This document shows positions 20,016 to 29,600 of a DNA stretch of 64,000 nucleotides, piece by piece. Numbering within the stretch: the stretch's first letter is position 1; each line of letters opens with the position of its first letter. The notes beneath the pieces are model-generated. The model did no database searches. It saw nothing but the letters and a program-made list of their open reading frames with translations, and was not told the origin of the DNA. Position numbers and translations under genes: made by a program. The DNA is from Bacillus atrophaeus (GTDB lineage: Bacteria; Bacillota; Bacilli; Bacillales; Bacillaceae): the NCBI RefSeq assembly GCF_001584335.1, contig NZ_LSBB01000020.1:620001-684000 (forward strand). Direction: 5' to 3'.

Positions 20016-20927
20016 ATGGAGAAAGTGATACAAGAATTAAAAGACCGCGAAGTCGGCAAAGTTCTGGAAAACGAACCGCTCGCGAATCATACAACAATGA
20101 AAATAGGTGGACCTGCCGACATTTTGGTCATCCCAAATCGTGTGGAAGCCGTAAAAGACATTATGGACATTATTAAAAAGCACGACATCAAATGGACGGT
20201 CATCGGCAGAGGATCGAACCTTCTCGTTTTGGATGAAGGGATCAGAGGAGTCGTCATTAAACTGGGCGCAGGTCTTGACCATTTAGAACTGAATGAGGAT
20301 CAGGTCACTGTTGGCGGGGGCTATTCAGTTGTCCGCCTTGCAACATCAATGAGCAAAAAAGGTTTGTCAGGACTGGAATTTGCGGCTGGCATTCCAGGGT
20401 CAATCGGCGGGGCTGTGTATATGAACGCCGGAGCGCACGGTTCTGATATGAGCGAGATTCTTGTGAAAGCCCATATTTTATTTGAGGATGGCACAATTAA
20501 GTGGCTGACCAAAGAAGAGATGGAGTTTAGCTACAGGACTTCTGTTTTGCAAAAGAAACGTCCCGGCGTTTGCCTTGAGGCGGTTCTGCAGCTTGAGCAA
20601 AAGGACCGTGAAGGCATCGTGCAGCAAATGCAAAACAATAAAGACTACAGAAAGAATACGCAGCCGTATTCAAGTCCTTGTGCCGGAAGCATCTTCAGAA
20701 ATCCGCTTCCGAACCACGCCGGAAACCTTGTGGAAAAGGCGGGGCTAAAAGGGTATCAAATCGGCGGAGCAAAAATATCGGAAATGCACGGGAATTTCAT
20801 TGTCAACGCCGGCGGTGCATCTGCAAAAGACGTGCTTGACCTTATTGACTATGTGAAGAAGACCATACGTGAACAATACGAGATTGATATGCATACAGAG
20901 GTTGAAATTGTCGGCGAAAATCGCTGA
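20016..20927 (+). CDS. murB: UDP-N-acetylenolpyruvoylglucosamine reductase
   Basis: 303 aa, the B. subtilis length. This FAD enzyme reduces UDP-GlcNAc-enolpyruvate to UDP-MurNAc with NADPH. The FAD-binding PCMH domain contains [10 protein letters not shown] (about 67-76) and [19 protein letters not shown] (about 126-144); the type IIb serine acid-base residue lies in [11 protein letters not shown] near 230. The ATG at 20016 with GGAGGT 7 bases upstream is chosen over the ATG at 20001. Confidence 0.95.
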   Translation: MEKVIQELKDREVGKVLENEPLANHTTMKIGGPADILVIPNRVEAVKDIMDIIKKHDIKWTVIGRGSNLLVLDEGIRGVVIKLGAGLDHLELNEDQVTVGGGYSVVRLATSMSKKGLSGLEFAAGIPGSIGGAVYMNAGAHGSDMSEILVKAHILFEDGTIKWLTKEEMEFSYRTSVLQKKRPGVCLEAVLQLEQKDREGIVQQMQNNKDYRKNTQPYSSPCAGSIFRNPLPNHAGNLVEKAGLKGYQIGGAKISEMHGNFIVNAGGASAKDVLDLIDYVKKTIREQYEIDMHTEVEIVGENR

Positions 20928-20935
20928 CTCATTCT

Positions 20936-20962
20936 CTGACTCAAGCAGTCATGTGATATACT
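20936..20962 (+). promoter_or_regulatory. extended -10 promoter candidate before divIB
   Basis: TGA followed by TATACT (20957-20962) forms an extended -10. CTGACT at 20936-20941 is a possible -35 with a short 15-base spacer. It lies just after the murB stop. Confidence 0.5.
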
Positions 20963-20973
20963 TTAAGCAAATG

Positions 20974-21006
20974 ACAAACGGCATCATAGTATGCCGTTTG
21001 TTTTGG
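20974..21006 (+). terminator. hairpin in the divIB leader, possible attenuator or murB terminator
   Basis: An 11-bp stem (ACAAACGGCAT with its complement) around a CATAGT loop, followed by TTTGG. The weak T tract suggests partial termination. It lies about 5 bases after the predicted start of the divIB promoter. Confidence 0.6.
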
Positions 21007-21053
21007 ATAAGACAGACTTAACAGCTGTTTCATTTGAATGAGGTGAACAGACA

Positions 21054-21839
21054 ATGAGACCGGATCATGAAAGAGAAAAAATCGTAAATATTGAAGAACG
21101 GATTCCCAAAATAAAAGAGCAGCGAAAGCAGAAGGCAAATCGCCGCCTCATTTCGTTTATTCTGCTTTTTTTTGTCATGACACTTATTATTGTGTATTTG
21201 CAAACGCCTATCAGCAAAATCTCATCAGTCGCCATTTCCGGCAATGAAAATGTAACGAAACAGGAGATTCTCTCGCTGTCGGATATTAAAAACGGTGATA
21301 CTGAATTCTGGAGTTTGGACAAGAAAAAAACAGAAAAAAAGATCCAGCAAAATAAATTAGTAAAAAAAGCGCAAATAAGCAAATCTCTTCCCAACAAAAT
21401 CAACATCTCTATCGAAGAATATAAAGCAATTGCTTATTTACAAAAAGACAATGTATATTATGAAGTGCTGGAAAACGGCTCTGTACTGCCGAATGAAGTG
21501 ACGCCGGACGATGCCGGCCCTATTTTGGTGAACTGGAAGAATACCAAAAAAAGAATTCAGATGGCTAAGCAGCTGGATGCTTTGTCAGAATCTCTTAAAC
21601 AGTCGATTTCTGAAATTTACTATACGCCTACGAAAATGGATAATAACCGTATTAAGATGTATATGAATGATGGATATGTGGTCACAGCGTCTCTTAAAAC
21701 TTTTGCAGACCGTATGAAAACCTATCCTTCTATCATTTCTCAGCTGAAAGGCGATAAAAAAGGGATTATTCATTTAGAAGTTGCTACTTATTTTGAAGAA
21801 TTTGGCAAAAACAACTCTGATGATAAAAAGGAAGATTAG
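21054..21839 (+). CDS. divIB: cell division protein DivIB (FtsQ family)
   Basis: 261 aa. A basic cytoplasmic tail (1-34) precedes one transmembrane helix (about 35-53), a POTRA domain (about 54-125: ISSVAISGNENVTKQEIL and following) and a beta domain. DivIB binds FtsL and DivIC and stabilizes the septal complex. GAGGTGAACAGACA precedes the ATG at 21054. The next gene, ylxW, starts 2 bases after the stop. Confidence 0.93.
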   Translation: MRPDHEREKIVNIEERIPKIKEQRKQKANRRLISFILLFFVMTLIIVYLQTPISKISSVAISGNENVTKQEILSLSDIKNGDTEFWSLDKKKTEKKIQQNKLVKKAQISKSLPNKINISIEEYKAIAYLQKDNVYYEVLENGSVLPNEVTPDDAGPILVNWKNTKKRIQMAKQLDALSESLKQSISEIYYTPTKMDNNRIKMYMNDGYVVTASLKTFADRMKTYPSIISQLKGDKKGIIHLEVATYFEEFGKNNSDDKKED

Positions 21840-21841
21840 AA

Positions 21842-22537
21842 TTGAAAGGCAAATCAGCCGTCATCATATCTCTTGTCATGCTCATCGTAGGTTTTCTCAT
21901 TTCTTTTTCATATCAGCTTACAAAAGATAATAAGAGTACGAATGCTGAGTCAGAAGAGTGGAAAAAAGAATACGCTTTGCGGGACGAGCTGTTAAAACAG
22001 GAGAAACAAAATAAAGAACTGAAAAAAGAGCTGTATGAAAAACAGTCAAAGGTCCGGCAGACAGAGAATAAGCTTAAAAAAGAAAAAACAGAATACTACA
22101 ATGTGCTGGAAGATGTAGAAAAATACAGAATGTACGTTGGTGAGGTCGGCGTGAAAGGGGAAGGCGTCCAAGTAACGCTGGAAGATGCCTCTTACATACC
22201 TGAAGGGGAAAATGTTAACAGCTACATCGTTCATGAGAGCCACATTTTCCAAGTGATGAATGAACTGTTTATCTCAGGAGCGTCAGCCGTTTCGATCAAT
22301 GGACAGCGGCTGACGCATGATTCTTATATCAAATGCAACGGACCGGTCGTGACAGTCGACGGCGTGCAGCACCCGGCTCCATTTGTCATTTCCGCGATTG
22401 GAGATCCTGACGTGCTGATTCCTGCATTAAACATTGCCGGAGGGCTGATAGATCAGCTCAGCATGGACCATATTTCTGTAACGGCCGAGAAAGAAAATGA
22501 CATTCAAATGGAGGCACTTCTGAAAAACAAAGAGTGA
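21842..22537 (+). CDS. ylxW: YlxW, DUF881 membrane-anchored protein
   Basis: 231 aa. An N-terminal membrane anchor (about 5-23) is followed by an extracytoplasmic coiled coil (about 35-85) and a DUF881 domain with GEGVQVTLEDA and GASAVSINGQRLTHDSYIKC. The function is unknown; the family is kept beside divIB and ftsA in Firmicutes. The TTG at 21842 has GGAAGATTAGAA upstream. It is adjacent to its paralogue ylxX. Confidence 0.88.
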   Translation: MKGKSAVIISLVMLIVGFLISFSYQLTKDNKSTNAESEEWKKEYALRDELLKQEKQNKELKKELYEKQSKVRQTENKLKKEKTEYYNVLEDVEKYRMYVGEVGVKGEGVQVTLEDASYIPEGENVNSYIVHESHIFQVMNELFISGASAVSINGQRLTHDSYIKCNGPVVTVDGVQHPAPFVISAIGDPDVLIPALNIAGGLIDQLSMDHISVTAEKENDIQMEALLKNKE

Positions 22538-22559
22538 CCGAAAAAGCGGGTGAATATGC

Positions 22560-23267
22560 TTGAAAACAAAGCCCTCCTTCATAAGTATTACAGTGCTGAT
22601 GGTGATATTCGGCTTAATGCTGTCAGTGCAGTTTAATTCATTGAAAAAACCCCAAGTACGTGATACAAGAGACATTTGGGAAATCAGGGAAGAACTTACG
22701 GCGGAGCAGAAAAAACAAGAAAGCCTTCTGGCGGAAATAAACAAATATGATAAGCTGCTGAATACGTATGACCAGCAGGAAGAAATGTCAAAAAAAACAG
22801 CGGTGAATAATACCCTTCAGAGCTTAAAAAAAACAGCGGGATTAACCGATATTACAGGTAGCGGAATTGCCATCAGCATCAGTCCGCTTTTTTCTGAAAG
22901 CCTGACAGGTGAGCCGGCCGGAAATCCGCCGCCGGATTTGCTGAAAAAGCTGATCAATGAACTGAATTCCTTTGGTGCTGAACATATTTCAATAAATGAC
23001 AGAAGAGTCGTCAACAATACCGTGATTCGGGATATTAATGGCACAACAAAAATTGACGGATACAGCCTTGACCATTACCCTCTGACAGTGAAGGTGATCG
23101 GCACCGATGCTGACAAGCTGTACAGCAGGGTGAAGGCGTCTGCCCTTGAGGACATATTTGCCGGTGAAAATTTAGAATTGAAGACAGGCCGAGCAGAGCA
23201 AAACATAAAGGTGAAGGCCTATGACAGTGCGATTGAGGTGCAGCAGCTGAAACCGCTTAAAGATTAA
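22560..23267 (+). CDS. ylxX: YlxX, DUF881 membrane-anchored protein
   Basis: 235 aa. Same plan as YlxW: membrane anchor (about 7-24), coiled coil (about 35-75) and a DUF881 domain with ISINDRRVVNNTVIRDINGTTKIDG. The two proteins share little sequence outside the domain, so the duplication is old. Function unknown, probably tied to the cell envelope. The TTG at 22560 with GGGTGA upstream is the best start; an ATG at 22557 is out of frame. Confidence 0.87.
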   Translation: MKTKPSFISITVLMVIFGLMLSVQFNSLKKPQVRDTRDIWEIREELTAEQKKQESLLAEINKYDKLLNTYDQQEEMSKKTAVNNTLQSLKKTAGLTDITGSGIAISISPLFSESLTGEPAGNPPPDLLKKLINELNSFGAEHISINDRRVVNNTVIRDINGTTKIDGYSLDHYPLTVKVIGTDADKLYSRVKASALEDIFAGENLELKTGRAEQNIKVKAYDSAIEVQQLKPLKD

Positions 23268-23285
23268 AAAAGGAGGAGAGTCGTC

Positions 23286-23651
23286 ATGTGGCTGCCGGTT
23301 CTTGGACTGTTGCTCGGAATTACAATCGGTCTGATGACAAATTTTACGATACCAAGTGAATACTCAAATTATCTGTCGCTCGCAGTGCTTGCCGCACTCG
23401 ATACACTGGTAGGCGGAATAAGAGCTCATTTACAAGGTGTCTACGATGAATTGGTATTTGTTTCCGGTTTCTTCTTTAATATTATTCTGGCAATAAGTTT
23501 AGCTTTTCTAGGAGTCCATCTTGGTGTAGACTTATATTTAGCAGGTATTTTCGCATTTGGGGTCAGATTATTTCAGAATATAGCCGTTATCAGAAGAAAT
23601 CTACTAACAAAATGGACTGTTTCTAAAAAAAATAAAAAAAATGTGATATAA
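23286..23651 (+). CDS. sbp: small basic membrane protein Sbp (DUF1290)
   Basis: 121 aa with three hydrophobic segments (about 2-20, 29-43, 56-95) and a basic tail. The small basic protein family (DUF1290) is always found beside ftsA in Bacillus; its function is unknown. AAAGGAGGAGAG precedes the ATG at 23286. It closes the divIB-ylxW-ylxX-sbp run, and ftsA promoters begin right after the stop. Confidence 0.9.
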   Translation: MWLPVLGLLLGITIGLMTNFTIPSEYSNYLSLAVLAALDTLVGGIRAHLQGVYDELVFVSGFFFNIILAISLAFLGVHLGVDLYLAGIFAFGVRLFQNIAVIRRNLLTKWTVSKKNKKNVI

Positions 23652-23652
23652 A

Positions 23653-23681
23653 AGAGGATATACATAGGATATAACGAATAT
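23653..23681 (+). promoter_or_regulatory. sigma-H promoter of ftsAZ
   Basis: AGAGGATAT (23653-23661) and AACGAATAT (23673-23681) with an 11-base spacer fit the sigma-H consensus RnAGGAWWW - RnnGAATWW at every fixed position. A sigma-H promoter boosts ftsAZ at the onset of sporulation in B. subtilis. Confidence 0.8.
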
Positions 23682-23766
23682 TTTGAGTAAACATAAATGA
23701 TGAAAAGTCAGATAGAAAGAATATTCGGATGTTATTTTTTGTTACACACTTGTAAAGCCACATTCA

Positions 23767-23795
23767 TTGTATTGTTGTTCCGCAAATAATAGAAT
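23767..23795 (+). promoter_or_regulatory. sigma-A promoter of ftsAZ
   Basis: TTGTAT (23767-23772), a 17-base spacer and TAGAAT (23790-23795). It lies just upstream of the ftsA ribosome binding site and fits vegetative expression. Confidence 0.65.
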
Positions 23796-23828
23796 AGAAA
23801 TGATCGAAATGTGAGGAGGTGCCATAGA

Positions 23829-25142
23829 ATGAACAACAATGAACTTTACGTCAGTCTTGACATCGGTACGTCCAATATAAAAGTGATCGTCGGAGAAATG
23901 ACAGATGATTCCCTTAACATTATCGGTGTGGGAAATGTACCGTCTGAAGGGATAAAAAAAGGCTCAATCGTTGATATAGATGAGACCGTTCATTCTATAA
24001 GAAAAGCGTTTGACCAAGCTGAAAGAATGGTAGGTTTTCCGCTTAGAAAAGCCATTGTCGGCGTTAATGGAAATTATATCAATATTCAAGATACGAACGG
24101 TGTTGTAGCAGTTTCAAGCGAGAATAAAGAGATCCATACAGAAGACGTTCGCCGCGTAATGGAAGCGGCTCAGGTTGTGTCGATACCGCATGAACAGCTG
24201 ATTGTTGACGTTATTCCCAGACAGTTTATCGTTGACGGAAGAGATGAAATTACCGATCCGAAAAAAATGCTTGGTGTCCGCTTAGAAGTAGAAGGCACGT
24301 TGATTACCGGATCAAAAACCATTTTACATAATTTGCTCCGCTGTGTTGAACGCGCCGGTATTGAGATTACAGACATTTGCCTTCAGCCGCTTGCAGCAGG
24401 TTCGGCAGCCTTATCAAAAGACGAGAAGAACCTTGGTGTCGCTCTTATTGATATAGGAGGGGGATCAACGACAGTTGCGGTGTTCGAGCAAGGGCATCTC
24501 ACTGCCACCCATGTGATTCCTCTCGGGGGCGAAAACATCACAAAGGATGTCTCGATCGGTTTGAGAACATCTACTGAAGAAGCCGAAAGAGTAAAAAAAC
24601 AATTTGGACATGCCTACTATGACGAAGCCTCTGAAGACGAAGTGTTCGAGGTCTCTGTCATCGGGACAAACCAAAAACAAACTTTTACTCAGATGGAAGT
24701 GGCAGATATCATTGAGGCGAGAGTCGAAGAGATCCTGCAGATCGTTTCCTCCGAGCTTCGCGGCATGGGAATTAACGATCTGCCCGGCGGCTTTGTACTC
24801 ACAGGAGGCCAAAGCGGAATGCCGGGGGTTCTGTCACTGGCTCAGGACGTTCTGCAAAACAACGTCAGAGTGGCAAGCCCTAATTATATCGGTGTAAGAG
24901 ACCCCCAATATATGACGGGAGTAGGCCTGATCCAATTCGCTTGCCGGAATGCTAGAATTCAGGGCAGAAGAGTCGGATTCAAAATGCCGGAAGAAGCTGT
25001 ACAGGAAATCGCAGTCTCAACAGAGGAACAGCATCATCGAAAAGAAGTGCAGCAGCGGCCAAAAGGAAAACAAAAAACACAAGCCGAAAACAACAACAAA
25101 CAGAGCAAAATGAAAAAATTATTAAGCATGTTTTGGGAATAG
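23829..25142 (+). CDS. ftsA: cell division protein FtsA
   Basis: 437 aa actin-like ATPase that tethers FtsZ to the membrane. The phosphate 1 loop ([15 protein letters not shown], about 8-22), SHS2 insertion, phosphate 2 loop ([15 protein letters not shown], about 201) and adenosine loop ([11 protein letters not shown], about 320) are present. The C-terminal amphipathic helix [11 protein letters not shown] is the membrane-targeting sequence. GGAGGTGCCATAGA precedes the ATG at 23829. Transcribed with ftsZ. Confidence 0.96.
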   Translation: MNNNELYVSLDIGTSNIKVIVGEMTDDSLNIIGVGNVPSEGIKKGSIVDIDETVHSIRKAFDQAERMVGFPLRKAIVGVNGNYINIQDTNGVVAVSSENKEIHTEDVRRVMEAAQVVSIPHEQLIVDVIPRQFIVDGRDEITDPKKMLGVRLEVEGTLITGSKTILHNLLRCVERAGIEITDICLQPLAAGSAALSKDEKNLGVALIDIGGGSTTVAVFEQGHLTATHVIPLGGENITKDVSIGLRTSTEEAERVKKQFGHAYYDEASEDEVFEVSVIGTNQKQTFTQMEVADIIEARVEEILQIVSSELRGMGINDLPGGFVLTGGQSGMPGVLSLAQDVLQNNVRVASPNYIGVRDPQYMTGVGLIQFACRNARIQGRRVGFKMPEEAVQEIAVSTEEQHHRKEVQQRPKGKQKTQAENNNKQSKMKKLLSMFWE

Positions 25143-25177
25143 ATTTATAGTCATTCGGCAGATTAGGAGGATTTAGC

Positions 25178-26323
25178 ATGTTGGAGTTCGAAACAAACAT
25201 AGACGGCTTAGCATCAATTAAAGTAATCGGAGTAGGAGGCGGCGGAAACAACGCGGTCAACCGAATGATTGAAAATGAAGTGCAAGGAGTAGAGTACATC
25301 GCGGTAAATACGGACGCACAAGCTCTTAACCTGTCAAAAGCAGAAGTGAAAATGCAAATCGGCGCAAAGCTGACTCGGGGACTTGGTGCGGGCGCCAATC
25401 CTGAAGTCGGAAAAAAAGCCGCAGAAGAAAGCAAGGAACAGATTGAAGAAGCGTTAAAAGGCGCTGATATGGTGTTCGTAACGGCCGGAATGGGCGGCGG
25501 AACCGGAACAGGAGCCGCACCAGTTATCGCTCAAATCGCGAAGGATTTAGGCGCGTTAACGGTTGGTGTTGTCACAAGACCGTTTACATTCGAAGGACGG
25601 AAAAGACAGCTGCAGGCAGCAGGCGGCATCACATCAATGAAAGAAGCAGTTGACACGCTGATTGTCATTCCTAATGACCGTATCTTAGAGATCGTCGACA
25701 AAAACACACCAATGCTGGAAGCGTTCCGTGAAGCGGATAATGTTCTCCGTCAAGGTGTCCAAGGTATATCTGATTTGATCGCCACTCCGGGATTGATCAA
25801 CCTTGACTTCGCCGATGTGAAAACGATTATGTCCAACAAAGGTTCGGCCCTCATGGGAATCGGTATTGCTACAGGGGAAAGCCGTGCCGCAGAGGCAGCG
25901 AAAAAAGCGATTTCCAGCCCTCTTCTTGAAGCAGCAATTGACGGTGCTCAAGGTGTGCTTATGAACATTACAGGCGGAACAAATCTCAGTCTTTATGAAG
26001 TACAGGAAGCAGCGGACATTGTCGCTTCTGCATCTGATCAAGATGTAAACATGATTTTCGGTTCTGTTATTAATGAGAACCTAAAAGATGAAATTGTCGT
26101 TACGGTAATCGCAACTGGTTTTATTGAGCAAGAGAAGGACGTTACAAAACAGCAGCGCCCTTCATTAAACCAAAGTATAAAACCACAGAACCAAAGCGTT
26201 CCGAAACGCGAGCCGAAACGTGAAGAGCAGCAGCAGCAAAACACAGGCCGCCACACTTCACAGCCGGCAGATGATGCGCTTGATATTCCTACATTCTTAA
26301 GAAACCGCAATAAACGCGGATAA
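25178..26323 (+). CDS. ftsZ: cell division GTPase FtsZ
   Basis: 381 aa tubulin homologue that forms the Z ring. The GTP-binding signature GGGTGTG is at 106-112, the T7 loop ([11 protein letters not shown]) near 208 and the conserved C-terminal peptide [12 protein letters not shown] at the end, which binds FtsA, SepF, EzrA and ZapA. The linker (about 316-365) is Gln-rich. AGGAGGATTTAGC precedes the ATG at 25178. FtsA and SepF, both in this window, are its membrane tethers. Confidence 0.98.
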   Translation: MLEFETNIDGLASIKVIGVGGGGNNAVNRMIENEVQGVEYIAVNTDAQALNLSKAEVKMQIGAKLTRGLGAGANPEVGKKAAEESKEQIEEALKGADMVFVTAGMGGGTGTGAAPVIAQIAKDLGALTVGVVTRPFTFEGRKRQLQAAGGITSMKEAVDTLIVIPNDRILEIVDKNTPMLEAFREADNVLRQGVQGISDLIATPGLINLDFADVKTIMSNKGSALMGIGIATGESRAAEAAKKAISSPLLEAAIDGAQGVLMNITGGTNLSLYEVQEAADIVASASDQDVNMIFGSVINENLKDEIVVTVIATGFIEQEKDVTKQQRPSLNQSIKPQNQSVPKREPKREEQQQQNTGRHTSQPADDALDIPTFLRNRNKRG

Positions 26324-26326
26324 ATC

Positions 26327-26362
26327 AAAAAGACAAAACCATTCGGTTTTGTCTTTTTTTTT
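26327..26362 (+). terminator. terminator after ftsZ
   Basis: A 14-bp stem (AAAAAGACAAAACC with its complement) around ATTC, running into a T tract. It ends the division cluster. Confidence 0.93.
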
Positions 26363-26650
26363 GTACTTTTTTATTATCTTATCTGTAACTCCTTCATTTG
26401 ATCTCCATTTTAAGGTCTTTATTATTACGTCTTCAGTTGCAATAAAATCAAACAGGTCAATTTACCTATAGGTAATTTATGACAATATATTCATTTTAAC
26501 TTATATGGAAATGCCGTGACAGAAAACGACAATATCTGTATATGGATTTGTCTACAGTTAACATACAGCAATGATTAGACAAGCTATCTCACATTTAAAG
26601 GAGGGTCGACATTTTTTAGACAGGTATTGCAGAAGAAGGGGGATAAAATA
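26363..26650 (+). promoter_or_regulatory. AT-rich upstream region of bpr
   Basis: This gene-free stretch lies between the ftsZ terminator and the bpr start. It holds a 14-bp palindrome, TTACCTATAGGTAA, at 26462-26475, which could be an operator. A strong Shine-Dalgarno, AAAGGAGGG, at 26597-26605 is not followed by a usable start codon (ATTTTTTAG follows). The working site, GAAGGGGG at 26635-26642, lies 8 bases before the TTG at 26651. In B. subtilis bpr responds to DegU, ScoC and CodY; I could not assign their sites here. No clear sigma-A promoter stands out. Confidence 0.6.
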
Positions 26651-29600
26651 TTGAGGAAAAAAACGAAAAACAGGCTGGTTAGTACTGTCTTAAGCACTGT
26701 AGTAGTGAGTTCGCTTTTGTTTCCGGGGGCAGCCGGAGCCCAAGGCAGTAAAGAGGCAGCAACTGTAAAGCAAAAGGTCAATTCTGCTGAGTCGATCCAA
26801 AATAAAATCTCTAAATCGCTAAAAAGCAGCTTTAAAAAGGATGACAAAGTAACGTTTTTGATCAAACTCAGGGACAAAGCCGATACAAAAAAAGCCGCTA
26901 AGGCGGCTGAAAAAAATGCGAAATTAAAGGCGATGTCCAATGCAAAAACAGAGTATCAAAAACGCTCCGCCGTTGTATCTTCACTAAGAATGACAGCTGA
27001 TGAATCCCAAGCAGATGTAAAGAAATACCTAGAAGAGCAAAAAAGCAAAGGAAACGCAGGTGATATCCATTCTTACTATGTTGTAAATGGAATCGCTGTA
27101 CATGCTTCAAAAGATGTCATGGAAAAAGTTGCGCAATTTCCTGAGGTGGAGAAAGTGCTGCCAAACGAAAAAAGACAGCTGTATAAGTCCTCTTCTGCCC
27201 CTTTCAACTTGAAAAAAACACAAAAAGCAGTGAAAGCCACTGATGGTGTCGAATGGAACATAGATCAAATCGATGCGCCAAAAGCATGGGATCTTGGCTA
27301 TGACGGCACGGGAACAGTCGTTGGGTCTATTGATACGGGCGTCGAATGGGATCATCCGGCCCTAAAAGAAAAATACCGAGGTTATAATCCGGAAAATCCT
27401 GATCAGCCTGATCATGAGATGAACTGGTTTGACGCTGTATCGGAAGAAGCGGCTCCTTTTGACGATCTTCAGCACGGAACCCATGTGACAGGCACGATGG
27501 TCGGTTCCGAACCGGATGGCTCAAATCAAATCGGTGTGGCGCCTGGCGCTAAATGGATAGCGGCGAAAGCATTTTCAGAAGATGGGGGAACAGACGCTGA
27601 CATCTTGGAGGCGGGTGAATGGATGCTGGCTCCTAAAGATGCAGACGGTAATCCGCATCCGGAAATGGCTCCTGATGTCGTCAACAACTCCTGGGGAGGC
27701 GGTCCCGGTCTTGACGAGTGGTACAGGGACATGGTGAATGCATGGATAGCTGCTGATATTTTCCCAGAATTTTCAGCGGGAAATACAGATCTATTTAACC
27801 CGGGCGGTCCCGAGTCAATCGCCAATCCTGCCAATTATCCGGAGGCCTTTGCGACAGGTGCGACCGATATTAATAAAAAGCTCGCTGAATTCTCGCTGCA
27901 AGGTCCTTCTCCTTATGATGAAGTCAAGCCGGAAATTTCAGCACCGGGAGTGAACATCCGATCTTCTGTGCCGGGCCAAACATATGAAGGCGGATGGAAC
28001 GGTACATCAATGGCAGGACCGCACGTTTCAGCTGTAGTCGCCCTGTTAAGGCAGGCGGATGCTTCGATTTCAGTCGATGAAATAGAGGAAGTACTGACAA
28101 GCACGGCAGAAACGCTGACTGATTCCGCATTCCCTGACTCACCGAATAACGGCTACGGCCACGGGCTTGTGAATGCATTTGATGCCATCTCAGCCGTGAC
28201 AGATGGATTAGGGAAAGCAGAAGGCCAAGTATCTGTTGAGGGAGACGATCAAGAGCCTCCCGCATTTCAGCATGAAGCAGCGGATGAAGCCTATGAAGGA
28301 GCCAATCTTCCTCTCTCTGTGACAGCGGAAGACAATGTGAGCGTGACATCTGTTAAGCTTTCCTACAAGTTTGATGAAGGAGAATGGACGACGCTTACTG
28401 CCAAACGCACTAGCGGAGACCATAAGAAAGGAACTTACCAAGCTGACATCCCAAAAATAAATGGGACATCGTTAAACTATAAATGGACAATTCAAGATTT
28501 CGGCGGAAACATCGTTGAATCAGATACCTATGAAGTGGCTGTTAAACAAAGCATAACAGCTGGTTACAAGCAAGATTTTGAATCGAAGCCGGGCGGATGG
28601 TCAAGCTACGGAACCAATAACAACTGGGAATGGGGAGTGCCGGCATCAGGCCCTGATGCAGCAGCTTCCGGAGAAAAAGTCTACGGTACCAATTTGGCCG
28701 GGAAATATGCAAATTCCGCTAATATGAATTTGACAATGCCGCCAATCCAAGTGCCGGACTCGGGAAAATTGTTTCTTCAATTTAAAAGCTGGCACAACAT
28801 TGAAGAAGATTTTGATTACGGCTATGTGTTCGTTCTTCCTGAAGGGGAAACCGAATGGGTCCAGGCCGGAATATACAATGGACAAACATCAGGCTGGACC
28901 GATGAGCAAATTGACTTATCGGCTTACAGCGGACAAAACATCAAAGTAATGTTCAACCTCCAAAGCGATGAAAGCATTGCAAAGGACGGCTGGTACATTG
29001 ATGATGTTCAGCTGGCAGATGCGTCTTCAGGCAAAACAGCTAAAAAGAATAAACTGGGCGTCCAAAAGCCGACAGAAAAACAAAAGAAAAAAGCGGTAGA
29101 TCCTAAAAAAGCTGAGCCGGCGGCTAAAACAGCGGTGAAGCAAAGCGGGAAAAAAAGAGATAAGTCGCCAAATCTTCTGCCGCTCAGAGCGCAAGTCAGT
29201 GTATTAGAAACCGGAAAATCTACTTACTCTAATGAAACAACAGGGCAATACACGCTTTCACATAAGGCTGGAGACTATACACTTAAGGCGGAAGCATACG
29301 GTTATCAATCAAAAACGCAAAACATTATCATCAAGGCAGACCAAACCGCGCAGGCAAACTTTACATTAGAAAAATTAAAAACGGGAACCTTAAAAGGCAC
29401 TGTTGTTAATCATGTAACGGGAGAGCCGGTAAAAGGGGCGTCTGTTTATGTTATGGAGGATGCAGCCATTGAACCGGCTGTGACCAACGAACAAGGTGAA
29501 TATTCATTAGAAGCTTATGAAGGCTCATATACGATAAAGATTGCGGCTAAGGGTTATTACAGCAATGAATTTTCTCTAGATTTGAAAGGGAATGTCACAA

